Assembly: GCA_026873275.1 (NCBI GenBank)
Contig: JANTUC010000002.1
Span: 1,984,001 to 2,048,000, forward strand
Reading direction: 5' to 3'
Source of the DNA: Pseudopithomyces maydicus
Taxonomy: Eukaryota; Ascomycota; Dothideomycetes; Pleosporales; Didymosphaeriaceae
DNA length: 64,000 nt
In this document: positions 1-10,658 of the stretch, piece after piece
How the letters are laid out: every line of letters starts with the position of its first letter
Numbering within the stretch: the stretch's first letter is position 1
Program-made: the position numbers and the translations under genes
Notes under the pieces: generated by a model
Databases searched by the model: none
Seen by the model: only the letters and a program-made list of their open reading frames with translations
Told to the model about the DNA's origin: nothing

Positions 1-803
1 GAGACTGGCTGTTCCTGAGCACGAACATCCTTCTCTTGCCTTAGCTGAGACGACTTGTTGTTCAACTCTCGTCGCAAGTCACTGATGATGTCTAGCTGGA
101 TAGAGTTCAGCTGCTTCACTTCGTCCATGCGCATTGTCAAGTCTTGAACGTGCATCTTGACATTTTCAATGTACTTGCCCACCTCGAGCACGTAGCCTTG
201 GCTCAGGGCAAGGTCGTCGTCATTGGCAGGGGAGCTGTATGGACGCATGGATTCTTCATTTGCGATTCCCAACCCAGTAGCGTCATGAGGCGCGTCGACT
301 TCAGAGAACAAGTGGTCGTCGGTTTGCTTCGACTGCGCTTCGGGCGCGGAGAGGAAGCGTGCCATTTCCTCAAACTTGGACACCAGGTACTCCATCTGCT
401 CGTCGGTCGGCTCGCGTGTCTGGATGAGGTTTTCCAGCTGGGCGGCGCACGACAAAAGCGCATGTTGCATGGGAGAGGAGCACAAGTCCAGGGTGCTGTT
501 CCAGGAGACGGAGGGCAAGGGCGAGAGCGGGCGGACGGCATGGGCCTTGGTGGAGGGCATCGACTCGGGAGTGTGGGGATATTGCTGGAAGTCGTCCCGC
601 AGCAAGCCAGAGCTCCACGGGGTCCTGATGGGCGTGAGCGGCGGCTCTGGTCCGTCACGCTGGGCGTAGACATTGCTGCTGTCCTGGAAGCGGTCCGAGT
701 CGGATTCGGGCGGTGTGAGAGGGCGCGCCTGGGGGAGCGATGGGGCGCTCTGTGAGCGCAAGGCGGCTGCGGGCATGGCCGTCATGGTCCTCATGGTCCT
801 CAT
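1..803 (-). CDS. Partial coiled-coil protein, C-terminus off the left edge
   Basis: Reading leftward from ATG at 803 the frame stays open to base 1, so the gene is cut by the window edge. Several in-frame ATGs lie close together (803, 794, 785, 776); the outermost is used and the choice is uncertain. The first 100 residues or so are Pro/Ser-rich with a 'SLPQARPLTPPESDSD' type disordered stretch. A leucine-rich segment with 'EQMEYLVSKFEEMARFL' follows. The last 60 visible residues (YIENVKMHVQDL...ISDLRRELNNK) have strong heptad character, suggesting a coiled coil. No family is recognised. No intron is needed in the visible part. The other strand has an open frame that lacks protein-like composition and is treated as a shadow. 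Confidence 0.6.
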   Translation of the reverse strand, partial: MRTMRTMTAMPAAALRSQSAPSLPQARPLTPPESDSDRFQDSSNVYAQRDGPEPPLTPIRTPWSSGLLRDDFQQYPHTPESMPSTKAHAVRPLSPLPSVSWNSTLDLCSSPMQHALLSCAAQLENLIQTREPTDEQMEYLVSKFEEMARFLSAPEAQSKQTDDHLFSEVDAPHDATGLGIANEESMRPYSSPANDDDLALSQGYVLEVGKYIENVKMHVQDLTMRMDEVKQLNSIQLDIISDLRRELNNKSSQLRQEKDVRAQEQPV

Positions 804-1152
804 GGCGCTGCGCAGACGTGGGAGGGCAGCGCTACAAGGGCATCGCGACACAGGACAGGGCAGGACGCGAGAGGTCGGTCTAGGCAGGCCATTATTACAG
901 CCAGCCAGCGAGCCAGCCAGCCAGCCAGCCAGCGCTGCAACGAGGTTGGCGTGGCGCCCGATGCCCCGCAGTCTGCCAACGGCCCCCCTCCACCACCAAT
1001 CGGCGTCGCGTCTTCTCCACGGATTTTGGCTTCACCTGAAATCCACACCTGACCTACCACCAACCTTGCAAGCTGCACCGTGTCCTGATCTCCAACCCGT
1101 CACAATCCAGCACCACGGAGCCCTGATCGCCCACACAGGCCAGGAACCAGAC
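804..1152. promoter_or_regulatory. Divergent promoter between the coiled-coil gene and anthranilate synthase
   Basis: 349 bases separate the two divergent starts. The region holds a short CCAG tetranucleotide repeat and no clear TATA box. No TGACTCA amino-acid-control element is visible here; the only perfect one lies inside a trpE intron at 1380-1386. Confidence 0.5.
898..933. repeat. CCAG tetranucleotide repeat
   Basis: About eight imperfect CCAG units with one CGAG interruption, in the divergent promoter. A length-variable microsatellite is likely. Confidence 0.8.
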
Positions 1153-3261
1153 ATGGCCCAGGTGCGCCACTCCCGTAACCACTGACCGTCCGGAGGGGCA
1201 GCAACTGACCCATGGCCCGCTAGTTCGCCGTCCAACCGTCGCTCGACACTGTGCGAGAGGTCCTCGCCGCGGCCGTCGACTCTCCCAATCCGCCCAACCT
1301 CGTCCCCGTCTTCTCGTCCATCTCCGCCGAGTTCCTTACCCCGGGCCTGATCTATCTGAAAATCGCTGAGCAGTGAGTCTGACTCATTCCGAACCCATGC
1401 ACGCACAACCTTGACACGGGCTAGGGCAAAGTCCAAGCTGTCGTTTCTGTTCGAAAGCGCGGCAACCACCGAGACCATTGGGAGATACAGCTTTGTCGGC
1501 GCAGGTTCGTCTTGCACTCGTCTTCGGCCTGGCGGGGGCGGCACACTAACCGCCTGGCAGACCCGCGCAAGATCCTCAAGACAGGCAAGGGACATGGACC
1601 CGAGGCCGACCCGCTGCCTCTCCTCGAGAAGGAGCTCGCCAAAAGCAGAGTGGCCACCGTCCCCTCCATTCAACTACCTCCCATGACGGGCGGCGCGGTT
1701 GGCTATGTGGGATACGACTGCGTGCAGTACTTCGAGCCCAAGACCAAGCGGGACGACATGAAGGACGTTTTGGGGGTGCCTGAGAGCTTGTTCATGTTGT
1801 TCGATACCGTCGTTGCGCTGGATCACTTCGCCCAGGTGGTCAAGGTCATTACCTATGTCAAGGTTCCCGACTCGCTCGAGGACCTCGACAAGGCATACGA
1901 CCAAGCGAAGCAGACGCTGAGACACTACATCACGCTGTTGAAGAAGAGAGGCATCCCGGAGCCAGAGCAGCCGGCGATCAAGCAGGGCCACGAATACAAG
2001 TCCAACATTGGCCAGGACGGCTACGAGGGCCACGTGAAGAAGCTGAAGGAGCACATCAACGTTGGCGACATCATCCAGGCGGTGCCATCGCAGCGGTTTG
2101 CACGGCCCACGTCTCTGCACCCCTTCAACGTGTACCGACACCTACGGAACGTGAATCCGTCGCCGTACCTGTTCTACGTCGACTGCGAGGATTTCCAGAT
2201 TGTGGGTGCGAGTCCAGAGCTGCTGGTCAAGGAAGAACTCGGTAGGATCATTACGCACCCCATCGCGGGCACGGTCAAGCGAGGCAAGACGCTGCAAGAA
2301 GACACGGCGCTGGCAGAGGAGCTGGCCAATTCGATCAAGGACCGGGCCGAGCATGTGAGTTGAGTGGGTAGGGTCGAGGTGGGGAAGAGGGCTGACTTTG
2401 ACATCACAGGTCATGTTGGTTGATCTGGCTCGGAATGACGTAAATCGCGTCTGCGACCCGCTCACCACACGAGTCGACAAGCTGATGGTAGTGCAAAAGG
2501 TGCGTGCGTAGAAGGGTCTGCCGTGCCGAGGTTCTGATTCGCAGCAGTTTTCGCACGTACAGCATCTGGTCTCCGAGGTTTCCGGGGTGCTGCGACCGGG
2601 CAAGACGCGCTTCGACGCGTTCCGCTCCATCTTCCTGCAGGTGCGTTGCGGGCATTTAACGTGCGGAGGGATCGTTGGCTGGACTAATGCGAGCGCAGGC
2701 ACGGTGAGCGGGGCGCCAAAAGTGCGCGCCATGGAGCTGATCGCGGAGCTCGAAAGAGAAAAGCGCGGCGTGTACGCAGGCGCCGTGGGCTACTTTGGCT
2801 ACGGCAGCGTGGACGGCGAGAGAGAGATCGAAGGGGCCATGGACGTAAGTCGGCAACGTGGAGGACGGGTGCGTGCTGGGCATTAGAGTGCTGACGGATC
2901 GACGCAGACGTGCATTGCACTGCGGACAATGCTCGTGAAAGACGGCATCGCTTATCTCCAAGCTGGGGTCAGTTCCCTGGAAAAGTTGGTCTGGGGGAAC
3001 GAGCTAACCAGGCAAAACCAGGGCGGCATAGTCTTCGACTCAGATCCGTACGACGAGTGGATGGAGACGATCAACAAACTAGGTGCGCCAGCCTCATCAA
3101 TCTTGTTTACTGACCCGACTGACTGACTGGCTTGCACCAAAGGCGCCAACATGCAATGCATCACCACAGCGGAGCAGAAGCATCTCGACGAGCAGGCGGC
3201 GGCAGAGGAGGAGGAGAGGGAGAGGGTGGCAGCAGAGACACACGTCTCCCTTGCGGCGTAG
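1153..3261 (+). CDS. TRP2: Anthranilate synthase component I (frame broken once by a missing base)
   Basis: Converts chorismate to anthranilate, the first step of tryptophan synthesis, with a glutamine amidotransferase partner; cytosolic. Ten exons: 1153-1161, 1224-1372, 1425-1504, 1561-2354, 2410-2499, 2548-2640, 2699-2844, 2908-2967, 3022-3082, 3143-3261. Exon 1 encodes only Met-Ala-Gln; it was chosen because the next ATG (1212) hits TAG in frame after three codons, while CAG|GTGCGC joins phase 0 to the conserved N-terminus. Family motifs seen: IGRYSFVGAD, TGGAVGYVGYD, VGASPELLVKEE, HPIAGTVKRG, VDLARNDVNRV, SGAPKVRAMELI, GAVGYFGYGS. The conserved FPAGTVSG reads only if the CC at 2634-2635 was CCC; then the canonical intron 2641-2698 fits and the exons total 1602 nt (533 aa). 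A perfect Gcn4/CpcA-type site lies in intron 2. Confidence 0.95.
1380..1386 (+). promoter_or_regulatory. Perfect TGACTCA (Gcn4/CpcA-type) element inside trpE intron 2
   Basis: The 7-mer matches the palindromic binding site of Gcn4/CpcA, the regulator of amino-acid synthesis genes, which commonly controls tryptophan genes. It sits just after the splice donor at 1373 rather than in the upstream region. Function is inferred from the motif and the host gene only. Confidence 0.4.
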
Positions 3262-4136
3262 AGTGGCTGCGACGGTTGACATTGTGGGTGCTGTGTACAC
3301 TAGCTATACTGTACAGTACCTGCATGGTGTGGATGGTGGATGGTGGCACACCTCGCTAGCGCGGCGGGTGGTTGGCGATGAGCGCCACCTTTTTTTTTTT
3401 TTTTCTACTGCAAAGGTTCATCCCGAGAGGCGGCCGATTGGTGAGTCGTGGCAGATGCAGCGAGGGCTGGAATCGCTGGCAAGAATCGAGGGCAATCAAG
3501 GAAGGGTGGGCGACGAGATTCAACATGGGCTAGACGTCATGGGCACACACTGCATGGCTGCGCCGCGCGAACCTTGTGCCAGAGGCTCTCAGGCGCAAAG
3601 CGCGACACGGCACCAGATAGTGTGCTACGGCACGGTACAATCAAATGAAATCAGCATGAGGTCCACGAGATGATGGGTCCGATGCAGTGCGAGGGTGGAC
3701 GCGAGGGTGGATGCGTGGGCGGTACGACGACGTAGCTTGGCCGGCGACGGGGGAGGCTGGAATGGGGGCGCTTGGCCGGGGGTTGGCTCACAGGTGCTGT
3801 GATGCAGCTATGTAGGTACCTCCTAGTCTACACTAGGTAGTCCTACAGCAAGTGGCCCACGTCGGTAGCGGCCCGTGTCGAGTCGTGCCTTGCAAGAATT
3901 GTGGGCCGTCATGGTTGACTTCATCGTTCGCTCGCGAAACTGGGAAACAACTGCTGCTGCGTGCCAGCCTCTTGCCCGTCCCGACCATGAATAAATACCA
4001 TGGCTCGACCGCCTCTGCTCGCTCCTCACACCACCAGTAGACATCCTCATCAACCTTGCGCCCACCAGCTCCGGCTCCCACCAACTCCGCAGCTCGAGTC
4101 TATCCTATCAGCTCCTAGCCCGCCATCTTCTACACC
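3262..4136. other. Intergenic, trpE 3' flank and CFEM gene promoter
   Basis: 875 bases without a supported gene. It holds a T15 homopolymer at 3390-3404 in the trpE 3' flank, and a TATA-like ATAAATA at 3991-3997 about 140 bases before the CFEM start. The leader before the ATG is CT-rich, as in many fungal promoters. Confidence 0.6.
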
Positions 4137-5124
4137 ATGAGGTCCTTCCTTCTCCTTGCTGCCGCCGGTGCTGCTCTTGCCCAGGACGTTGCCAGCCTGC
4201 CCTCGTGCGGCGTATGTATTCTGCCTGTCTGCCTCGACCATGTGCACACGTGCTGACTGCTTCCAGCAAACATGCATCAACAACTTGCTCGGTCTCTCCC
4301 CGTCGTTCGGCTGCCCCAGCGCCGAGGCTTCATGCCTGTGTGCTGAACCCAACTTTGGCTACGGAGTGCGTGACTGCTCCAACGAGGCCTGCGGCAATGC
4401 CGATGTTGCCAACCAGGTCATCTCGTACGGCCTTGCCTACTGCGCCCGTAAGATGGACTTTCTCTCGCCCCCCTCGTGTCTCCCGCTAACCCCCGCTCCT
4501 CAGGTGCTCTTGCTCAAGAGGGCGCTTCATCGGCTTCCGCTGCTGCTACGGGTGCCTTGGGCATCCTGTCGTCCGCCGCCGACTCGCCCGGTGCTGTCAT
4601 CAGCAGCGCTGTTGCCTCCGTCACTGGCTCCGCTGGGAGCGCCGTTGCCTCAGCTACCGACTCTGCTGGAAACGCCCTGAGCTCCCTCACCGGCTCTGCT
4701 GGAAGTGCCGTCTCCAGCGTTGCAAGCACTCTCGCTACCATCACGAGCTCTGTCGCATCCGAGGCCTCAAGCGCTGCCTCTTCCATTGAGTCTAGCCTCG
4801 CATCTGTCACCGAGTCTGCTGCTTCTTCCGTCGCTTCGGACCTCTCGTCCCTCATGTAGGTCCCTTCATAACCAATGACCATGCGTTGACTTTTGCTGAC
4901 CTGACTGCAGTTCCTCCGCCGCTTCAGATGCCTCCAGCGCTGCCTCTTCTGCTGCCTCGGGTGCTTCTTCCCTCGCCTCGGATGCTACCAGTGCTCTCTC
5001 CTCCGCCACCGATGCTGCAGGCTCCGCTGTTTCGTCGGTCACTGACGCCCCCGGCGCTGCCCCCAAGATGACCGGTCTGCCCATCGCTGGTGCCGCTGGT
5101 CTTGCTGCTTGGTTGCTTCTGTAG
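4137..5124 (+). CDS. CFEM-domain GPI-anchored cell-wall protein
   Basis: Four exons (4137-4211, 4267-4447, 4504-4855, 4911-5124) give 273 aa. Residues 1-15 form a signal peptide (MRSFLLLAAAGAALA). Residues about 20-85 are a CFEM domain with all eight cysteines: SCG, QTC, FGC, ASC, LC, DC, AC, YC. CFEM proteins are fungal extracellular proteins, and some bind heme. Residues about 90-250 are a low-complexity Ser/Ala/Thr stalk with repeated 'GSAGSAVAS'-like units, probably O-mannosylated. The C-terminus is a short hydrophobic tail (LPIAGAAGLAAWLLL) typical of a GPI signal. The protein is probably wall- or membrane-attached. Whether it serves iron uptake or adhesion cannot be told from the sequence. 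Confidence 0.92.
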
Positions 5125-5933
5125 ACGCATTTGACCATGCACACCAAAGTTCCCAGTTCGGTGGTTGATGACGATTAATGTTTGAATTATGGGGATAATA
5201 AGAAGAGCTTTGGCTGTGCTGGTGATGGCTGTGGATTTCGGACTGCTTGCACCTCCCGTGTAATTGCTTCCGGCCGCCGCGACTTTCTTTTCTTTGTTTA
5301 CACTTGACGCTCTTATGGCACCATGACTTACGACCTTTACGCCGCCGAGGGCAACAGCATGGTTTTTCCTGTATCCGCTCAATCGAAGCGCTTTGATACC
5401 CTAAGTCGGGAACATGGGAAACATCCTCGAATAGCCGGTAATACAAGTAGAATAATATTTTTGCACATGATCCGTTCCTTGCTTCCGATGCGCATGGGTG
5501 CTTTGGTGAAGTATCACTGTAGCCTCAAATGCCGTGCTTACGAAACGTGAGTGTAGTGTTGAGGTTGGATTAAACTGTCGATCAGCTCCACTTCGCATTC
5601 CGCCATTGCTGACACAACTTGCGTTCATGCGGAGACCGAGCCCAAGGCTGTGGGTGACCTGAAAACCACCCTTGTCGTGATCTGCGTGAGGCCCGGGGTG
5701 AGGCCATGCTGTCAGAGGACATCAGACCTGAAGACCAAAGATGGAATGCACAAGAAGCTCCGGTTCTGGACAGTGCAGGCAGAGCAATGGAGAAATGTAC
5801 TTTCCGCGGCATCTGACTGGGGCTAATGAAGAGGGGAAGAACTTGACGGCCTACCGGCAGAGGTTCGCGCCTACATGATGTTGACCAAACACCATAACAA
5901 CAGCGGAATATCGTATTGAAATTGGATACAACT
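5125..5933. other. Intergenic, nothing convincing
   Basis: About 800 bases downstream of the CFEM gene. Short overlapping ORFs on both strands lack protein-like composition. No RNA gene or repeat was seen. Confidence 0.55.
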
Positions 5934-6422
5934 ATGCCGCGTCCCAGTATCACTCCACTCGAGAATATGCGCGATTACGCACGGGCTGCAGTTTCCGAGG
6001 AGCCAGGTTCAAGTACACCCGGTGATGGCTATGCGTCTCACACCCACGCCGCCCAGCCCTACGGCCTTTCTTGGAACAAAAGCGAGTTGAATCATTTAGA
6101 AGCATATATCCTTCGACCCAACTTACAACCTAGAGCATCAACTGTCAATCTCTCGTATGCGGCTGAGAAACTTTCCCTCGACCCCGTCAAGCTTGAGCAG
6201 CATGTTGACAGACTTGGTTTTGAGCATTCCATCATTGACGATATACGCAATCTGCAGACTGAACAGTATCGCCAGATAGATGCAATCTTAGAACGAAGGA
6301 ATGGGAAGCTGGTTTCAGTTCACGTGGATACGGTGGAAATGCCGACCACAATGGGGCACATTCACGCGACGACCTTGACTTTCATTTTGAACACGACGAA
6401 GCCTGAAGGACAGGAGCCATAG
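5934..6422 (+). CDS. Unrecognised 162-aa protein
   Basis: Intronless frame from ATG 5934 (or 5916, six residues longer) to TAG 6420-6422. The composition is protein-like: a disordered first 40 residues, then a helical middle (SWNKSELNHLEAYIL, YAAEKLSLDPVKLEQHVDRL) and a short C-terminal segment (TTMGHIHATTLTFIL). No family is recognised. It lies head-to-tail with the next gene, itself unrecognised and also charged and Ser-rich. A possible donor (CAG|GTGCGT at 6432) lies just after the stop, so a joined gene was considered but would need stop-codon loss. Confidence 0.5.
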   Translation: MPRPSITPLENMRDYARAAVSEEPGSSTPGDGYASHTHAAQPYGLSWNKSELNHLEAYILRPNLQPRASTVNLSYAAEKLSLDPVKLEQHVDRLGFEHSIIDDIRNLQTEQYRQIDAILERRNGKLVSVHVDTVEMPTTMGHIHATTLTFILNTTKPEGQEP

Positions 6423-6795
6423 AATCGATCAGGTGCGTGGTATCGTTCAATCGTTTGAGTCTCTTTGCACATGCACATGCACAAACGAGTAGTGTATGAA
6501 TGTCAATTGATTGGGCGAACTATTCGTGTTGAGGAGAGGAACCGTTGTTGAGGAGATGCCCACAGTTGTCACATACATCCTCCATCCTTTACCCATCACA
6601 GACTTTCCGGCTTGGGCTGAACTATAAGAAGGTTATACAGGCATAGCCACTGCGCAATCGTCAGCTTCACCGTCATACACACAGGCGTCCCCCACGGAGC
6701 CTACGGATCTCTCGTCTAAGAGGCCAAGTGGACAAGAAAAGCTGTCAAAGTCATCGCCAGATAGAAGCTCCGAGATCCATAACGATCTGAAAGAG
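6423..6795. other. Intergenic or unresolved 5' end of the next gene
   Basis: The frame of the downstream gene is open back to 6628 without an ATG, and a CAG acceptor-like site ends at 6640. An upstream exon of that gene may therefore lie here. An in-frame ATG at 6556 ends at a stop at 6625, so it would need a splice. Confidence 0.4.
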
Positions 6796-8228
6796 ATGAA
6801 CCCTCCAGAAGGCTCGGACAAGCCCGATAAACTCCCACCGCCTGAGGCCCTTGCAACTCCTACCACGCCTAGAGCCAAAAGCGATAAACCATCGCTTGGA
6901 AGTTCTAGAATGCAGAATGAACACGACCAAAGCAGACCACATGATAGAGTCCTCGATCAGAATGTAGACAATCGGAGAAAACCCGATCAGGGGAGATACG
7001 AGCAGAGCGAGTCCAACGACTCACCCCAAAATACCCAGCAATCATCGCTGTTCGAGGCTTCTGTTATCGGAATTCCATCTGAGGCTAAGAAAAAAGCTCA
7101 ATACTCGGAGTTCCTGTGGTACAAAGTGAATCCGAGCAGAGTCAATCAGAAAAGAATGAACCTAACCAGAACGAGCCCGATCCGAGTGAACCCGATCAGG
7201 ACGAACCCGAAAACAGTCTCGAAGCACTCCAAAAACAGCCACTGCTCGAAAATCCCACCGATTCTACCATACACAGAGCCAAAAGCGAAGCAACACCATC
7301 CGAAGGATGTGATGTTCAGAGCGAGCCTGAAGACACACCTGAGAAAACTCAAAAGTTTCCAATTTTTGAGGCTGCTACTACGTCCAACATGATTAAATCT
7401 GAAAGCAATATGCTACCGCTATGTGATGGAATTGGATCCGGCCCTGCCCCGATAAATACTCAAATCAATACACACGAGCACGCGGATTCCAAGAACACGA
7501 CCAACGATCAAGAATCACAGAAGGAACCTTCTGTTCTTGGGAATATATCGCCAGTTCTCAATTCTCTTACTACCTGTACAGTACCTAGAACCAAAAGCGA
7601 CACATCACAGCCTTCTGGGGATTTCGAAGACCTTGATATCTCAACGAATACCCAGGACCAAGTGTCTTGTGCCACGGCAACTATAGACAATACTAAAGGA
7701 CAGGAGCTAGAGGAAGAGCTCATGTTTCCCAAGAAGATATTGCTCTCTGACTACTTCGAGGTTCAAAAATCGCCCCAGACTATTTCATCGGGATCAAAGA
7801 AGAAGAGGAGCAGGAAGAAGAAGAAGAAGAAGAACAGCAACACCACAAATCAAGCTCAACCTCACTTGGAAACGAGAGTGCCGTCATCGAGTAACAGCGA
7901 CATATCGACACACACCGTCAAGGGTGGTTCAATTGCATCTCGCATCCCTACTTCCTTCGGTACCCCCGATCAGAATTGCAAGAAATGCAACGCATTCCTC
8001 CTTGTTCATAGTAAAAAGGAGCTTGAGCTGCGAGAATGCGACCTTTGCCGCGACCACCGTGACACTGGATGCGCCTTGTGCAAGGAGGATTTTAGAAAGC
8101 TCGATAACAAAGGGGTGTCTTTAAAGGATATTGAGAAATCCGCTGATGTGCATCGTATGTTCATTGAGCAGTGTATGGCATGGAGCAAACAGCAAAAGAA
8201 AACTTTGGAAGAGTGGGATGCGAAGTAA
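6796..8228 (+). CDS. Unrecognised acidic repeat protein with C-terminal CxxC motifs (frame broken once)
   Basis: Two overlapping frames, 6796-7125 and 7089-8228, both read as the same Ser/Glu/Pro-rich style of protein. Lengthening the A6 run at 7090-7095 by one base fuses them into 477 codons with no stop; a 44-nt intron at 7126-7169 is an alternative but would delete coding-looking sequence. Degenerate units recur with a core like 'TxPRAKSD', 'IHRAKSEATPSEG' and 'VPRTKSDTSQPSG', about five times. A Lys/Arg-rich block (about 7795-7845) resembles a nuclear signal. The C-terminus has paired cysteines CKKC, CDLC, CALC that could bind zinc. The true start may lie further upstream in another exon. 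No known family; possibly a lineage-specific nuclear protein. Confidence 0.55.
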
Positions 8229-8617
8229 GGGAGTGAACAGGCCTTGCAGTATTCTCGCTATCGATTGCTTCATGAGTGTAGTAGATATTGCTTATGAAGA
8301 GAGACGCGACGTTGATTACTACTAAATAATCACAAGAGAAAACAATGATGTGAGACGTGCAAAGGTTTCATCCATGGATGTAACTTTGATATTGATTAAT
8401 CGATGGCATACTACTTATCGGATGACAATCCAATGACACCGTGAACTAGAGCAGCGCATCGACGAGGGAAACGATAAAACATGTCACGGGCCTGTTTGGC
8501 ACTCCGTGTGTCCAAAACGCAGAACAAATGCACATACGAAACGCCTGATATTCTCATCATCCATGTTTGTGGGTCGGAAATTCACCCTTTTCTGTTATAG
8601 CAGCGAGCAAGAAAAGG
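8229..8617. other. Convergent 3' intergenic region
   Basis: 389 bases between two converging genes. AT-rich, with nothing further recognised. Confidence 0.6.
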
Positions 8618-9661
8618 TTACCACTTGACTTTCTTATCCCAGCCAATAAATTCATCGATGATATCCTTGTAGTAAGACTATGAAGAGATCAGCAAATGGT
8701 TCAATCGTTGCAGATTTCGGGCCGTTAATAGAAAGCTCACCTTCAGTTCTTCGACCTTGGGAACGTCGTCCGACTTGGAATAGAGATCGTACGGGTTGAA
8801 CGCCTTGACTGCTTCCAACATGCGCTCATCCTTCTCGTTCATCATCCACCGGTACGCACCCTGAGAGTGCCACGGATAGAAGGAATGGTATCGAATCATT
8901 GCCAAGCCCTCGTCGGGGATTGTGCTTTGCGCCTTCATGATGTGGTAAAGATACTCGTCGTGACCCCAGCTCAGCATGACGTTGTCGAGGCCGCACCCAG
9001 GTGTGTAGATACCGTGTTCTGTACCATAGATTTCGTTGTCGTGATCTGGATTGCCCTTGAAAGTATCCGGGTAGATGATGCGACGGTCAAAGGCGCAGCC
9101 GACAGGGAATGTGTCTCCGACCACGTCCCACTGGCCTTGGGCATCGTAGAAGAAAAGGAGTTTGCCGAGATCGTGAATCAGACCAACGAGCTGCATCCAG
9201 CGAGGCTTTCCGTCTCGACGAATGGCCTCGGCAGATTGGAGGAGGTGCTCGATCTGGGAAAGGGAAGTGTCGGGGTCGCTCTCATCGATGAGCGTATTGA
9301 GCTTCTCCATGGCCTCCCAGACAGTCATCTCGGCGCGGGTCTTGCTGTAGAAAGCATTGCGAGCCTTGAGGTTATAGGCGACGGTCTGCTTCTCGTGTTG
9401 CTCACGGTAGAAGTTCTTGACGCGGTCACATGCTTCTTCGTACTGGCGGAATTGTGTCTTGTCCTTTTCGGCGTCAAACTGTGATTGCTCATAGATGTCC
9501 TTCTCCTCCTGTGTTGCAGTGCCGTTTTTGACTTTGAGGGCCGCCTTGAGGACGTTCACATCGTCAATGGCATCGGATGTGGCCTCGAGAGCGAGGCCAT
9601 CTCTCGGGTTGGCAAAGGGCTCCGCGATGTTGGGAGTCTCGACGATGGCGCCGGGAGCCAT
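8618..9661 (-). CDS. MIOX: myo-Inositol oxygenase
   Basis: Di-iron enzyme that opens myo-inositol with O2 to give D-glucuronate; cytosolic. Two exons, 9661-8741 and 8677-8618, with intron 8678-8740, give 326 aa, near the usual fungal length. Diagnostic segments are visible: KARNAFYSKTRAEMTVWEAM, the HD-type metal motif LVGLIHDLGKLL, PVGCAFDRRIIYPDTFKGN, LDNVMLSWGHDEYLYH, MIRYHSFYPWHSQGAYRWMM and FNPYDLYSK, which carry the His/Asp iron ligands. The last exon is 19 codons ending KKVKW. It is the first of five sugar/polyol oxidoreductase genes and shares a 1-kb divergent promoter with the aldo-keto reductase, which fits joint induction by inositol. Confidence 0.97.
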
Positions 9662-10658
9662 TGTGGAAAGAGGTGATGACAGGAGGGTATTTCAGTGAGG
9701 GAGAATTGGCGATGTGCTCGGACTTGAATATTGGGACAAGATGGACAGGTGCAGTGACAGGAGAGGATACAATGAGTAGGTCGTGGAGATGGGAGCTATG
9801 ATACTTATTCTCTGGCCATGCAAGGTGTATGTAAGTATTCTCCACAGTTGTCATCGAGATAGTCGGCCCATATCATCTATCATCTGCCACCCCGCAACCC
9901 CGAGCAAGCTCTGCCCTACCATCTGCTGAAGAGTTTGATGCCTTGGGCTGTCTAGCTCCACCATGTATGGATGTATGGTGGAGCTCTGCTTCGCCAACTC
10001 TGATATGGTTGCCCGAAGGAAATTTTGCCCGCTGTGGAGCGGTGCATCCGGACTAGCGGGCAGAAGAATTTCTGGAGAAGCTGACGATTCGGCGACAAGC
10101 AACAGGGACTACGGTACATGATCTAGTGTGTGCTAAACTAGGTGTTTTCGTACCCACGCTGTCGGCGGAGTGATCCCAGAGTCGGCCCAAGATGGTAATT
10201 TCCGCCGCTTCTGAATCGATGTGCATCCGTCCCTTGACAAGGAACCGCCGCAAACTGCGCCGATCACACGCACCATGACGCCGCGTGAGCCTCGGCCATT
10301 TCTCGACCGATGCAAGCAGCCTCGCGCTTGGCCTTTTGTTTGGAGAAAAGCGTCGGCACGCATTTACTTTCATCCTCGCCCTCCCCAAGCCTCTCGGGCC
10401 CAAGCTAGACCGGCGGGGTATGCGGTGGCGGGGCTTCGGAAGAATTGAGGACCATCAATATACGTCCAAACAGCCGTGCTGGCGTTATTACTGCCCAAAT
10501 GCAGAGGCGCCAGGAACAGCGGAGGCTGGTGTTCGGCTTTTGATGTGAAGATGCCCCACCTACAAATACTGCCTTTCTCCTAGGTCGCCATGAATCCAGC
10601 TCTTGGAAACCTGATCCTCAAGTTGTCACCCAAAGACATATTCGACCCCAAACCCAAC
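9662..10658. promoter_or_regulatory. Divergent promoter, MIOX / aldo-keto reductase
   Basis: About 1 kb between the two starts. A TATA-like TACAAATA lies at 10561-10568, about 90 bases before the chosen reductase ATG (10659) and 22 bases before the alternative ATG at 10590; this favours the downstream start. No specific regulator site is recognised. Confidence 0.5.

Noticed and set aside
1212..1223. ATG at 1212 as the trpE start
   Set aside because: Meets TAG in frame after three codons; the stretch is instead the end of a 62-nt intron.
7126..7169. 44-nt intron as the cause of the frame change in the acidic repeat gene
   Set aside because: Splice sites are possible, but the bases read as Ser/Glu-rich coding sequence continuous with the rest in the shifted frame; the A-run contraction explains more.
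5934..8228. One gene spanning both unrecognised frames
   Set aside because: The first frame ends at a clear TAG before the only good donor, so joining would require losing the stop.
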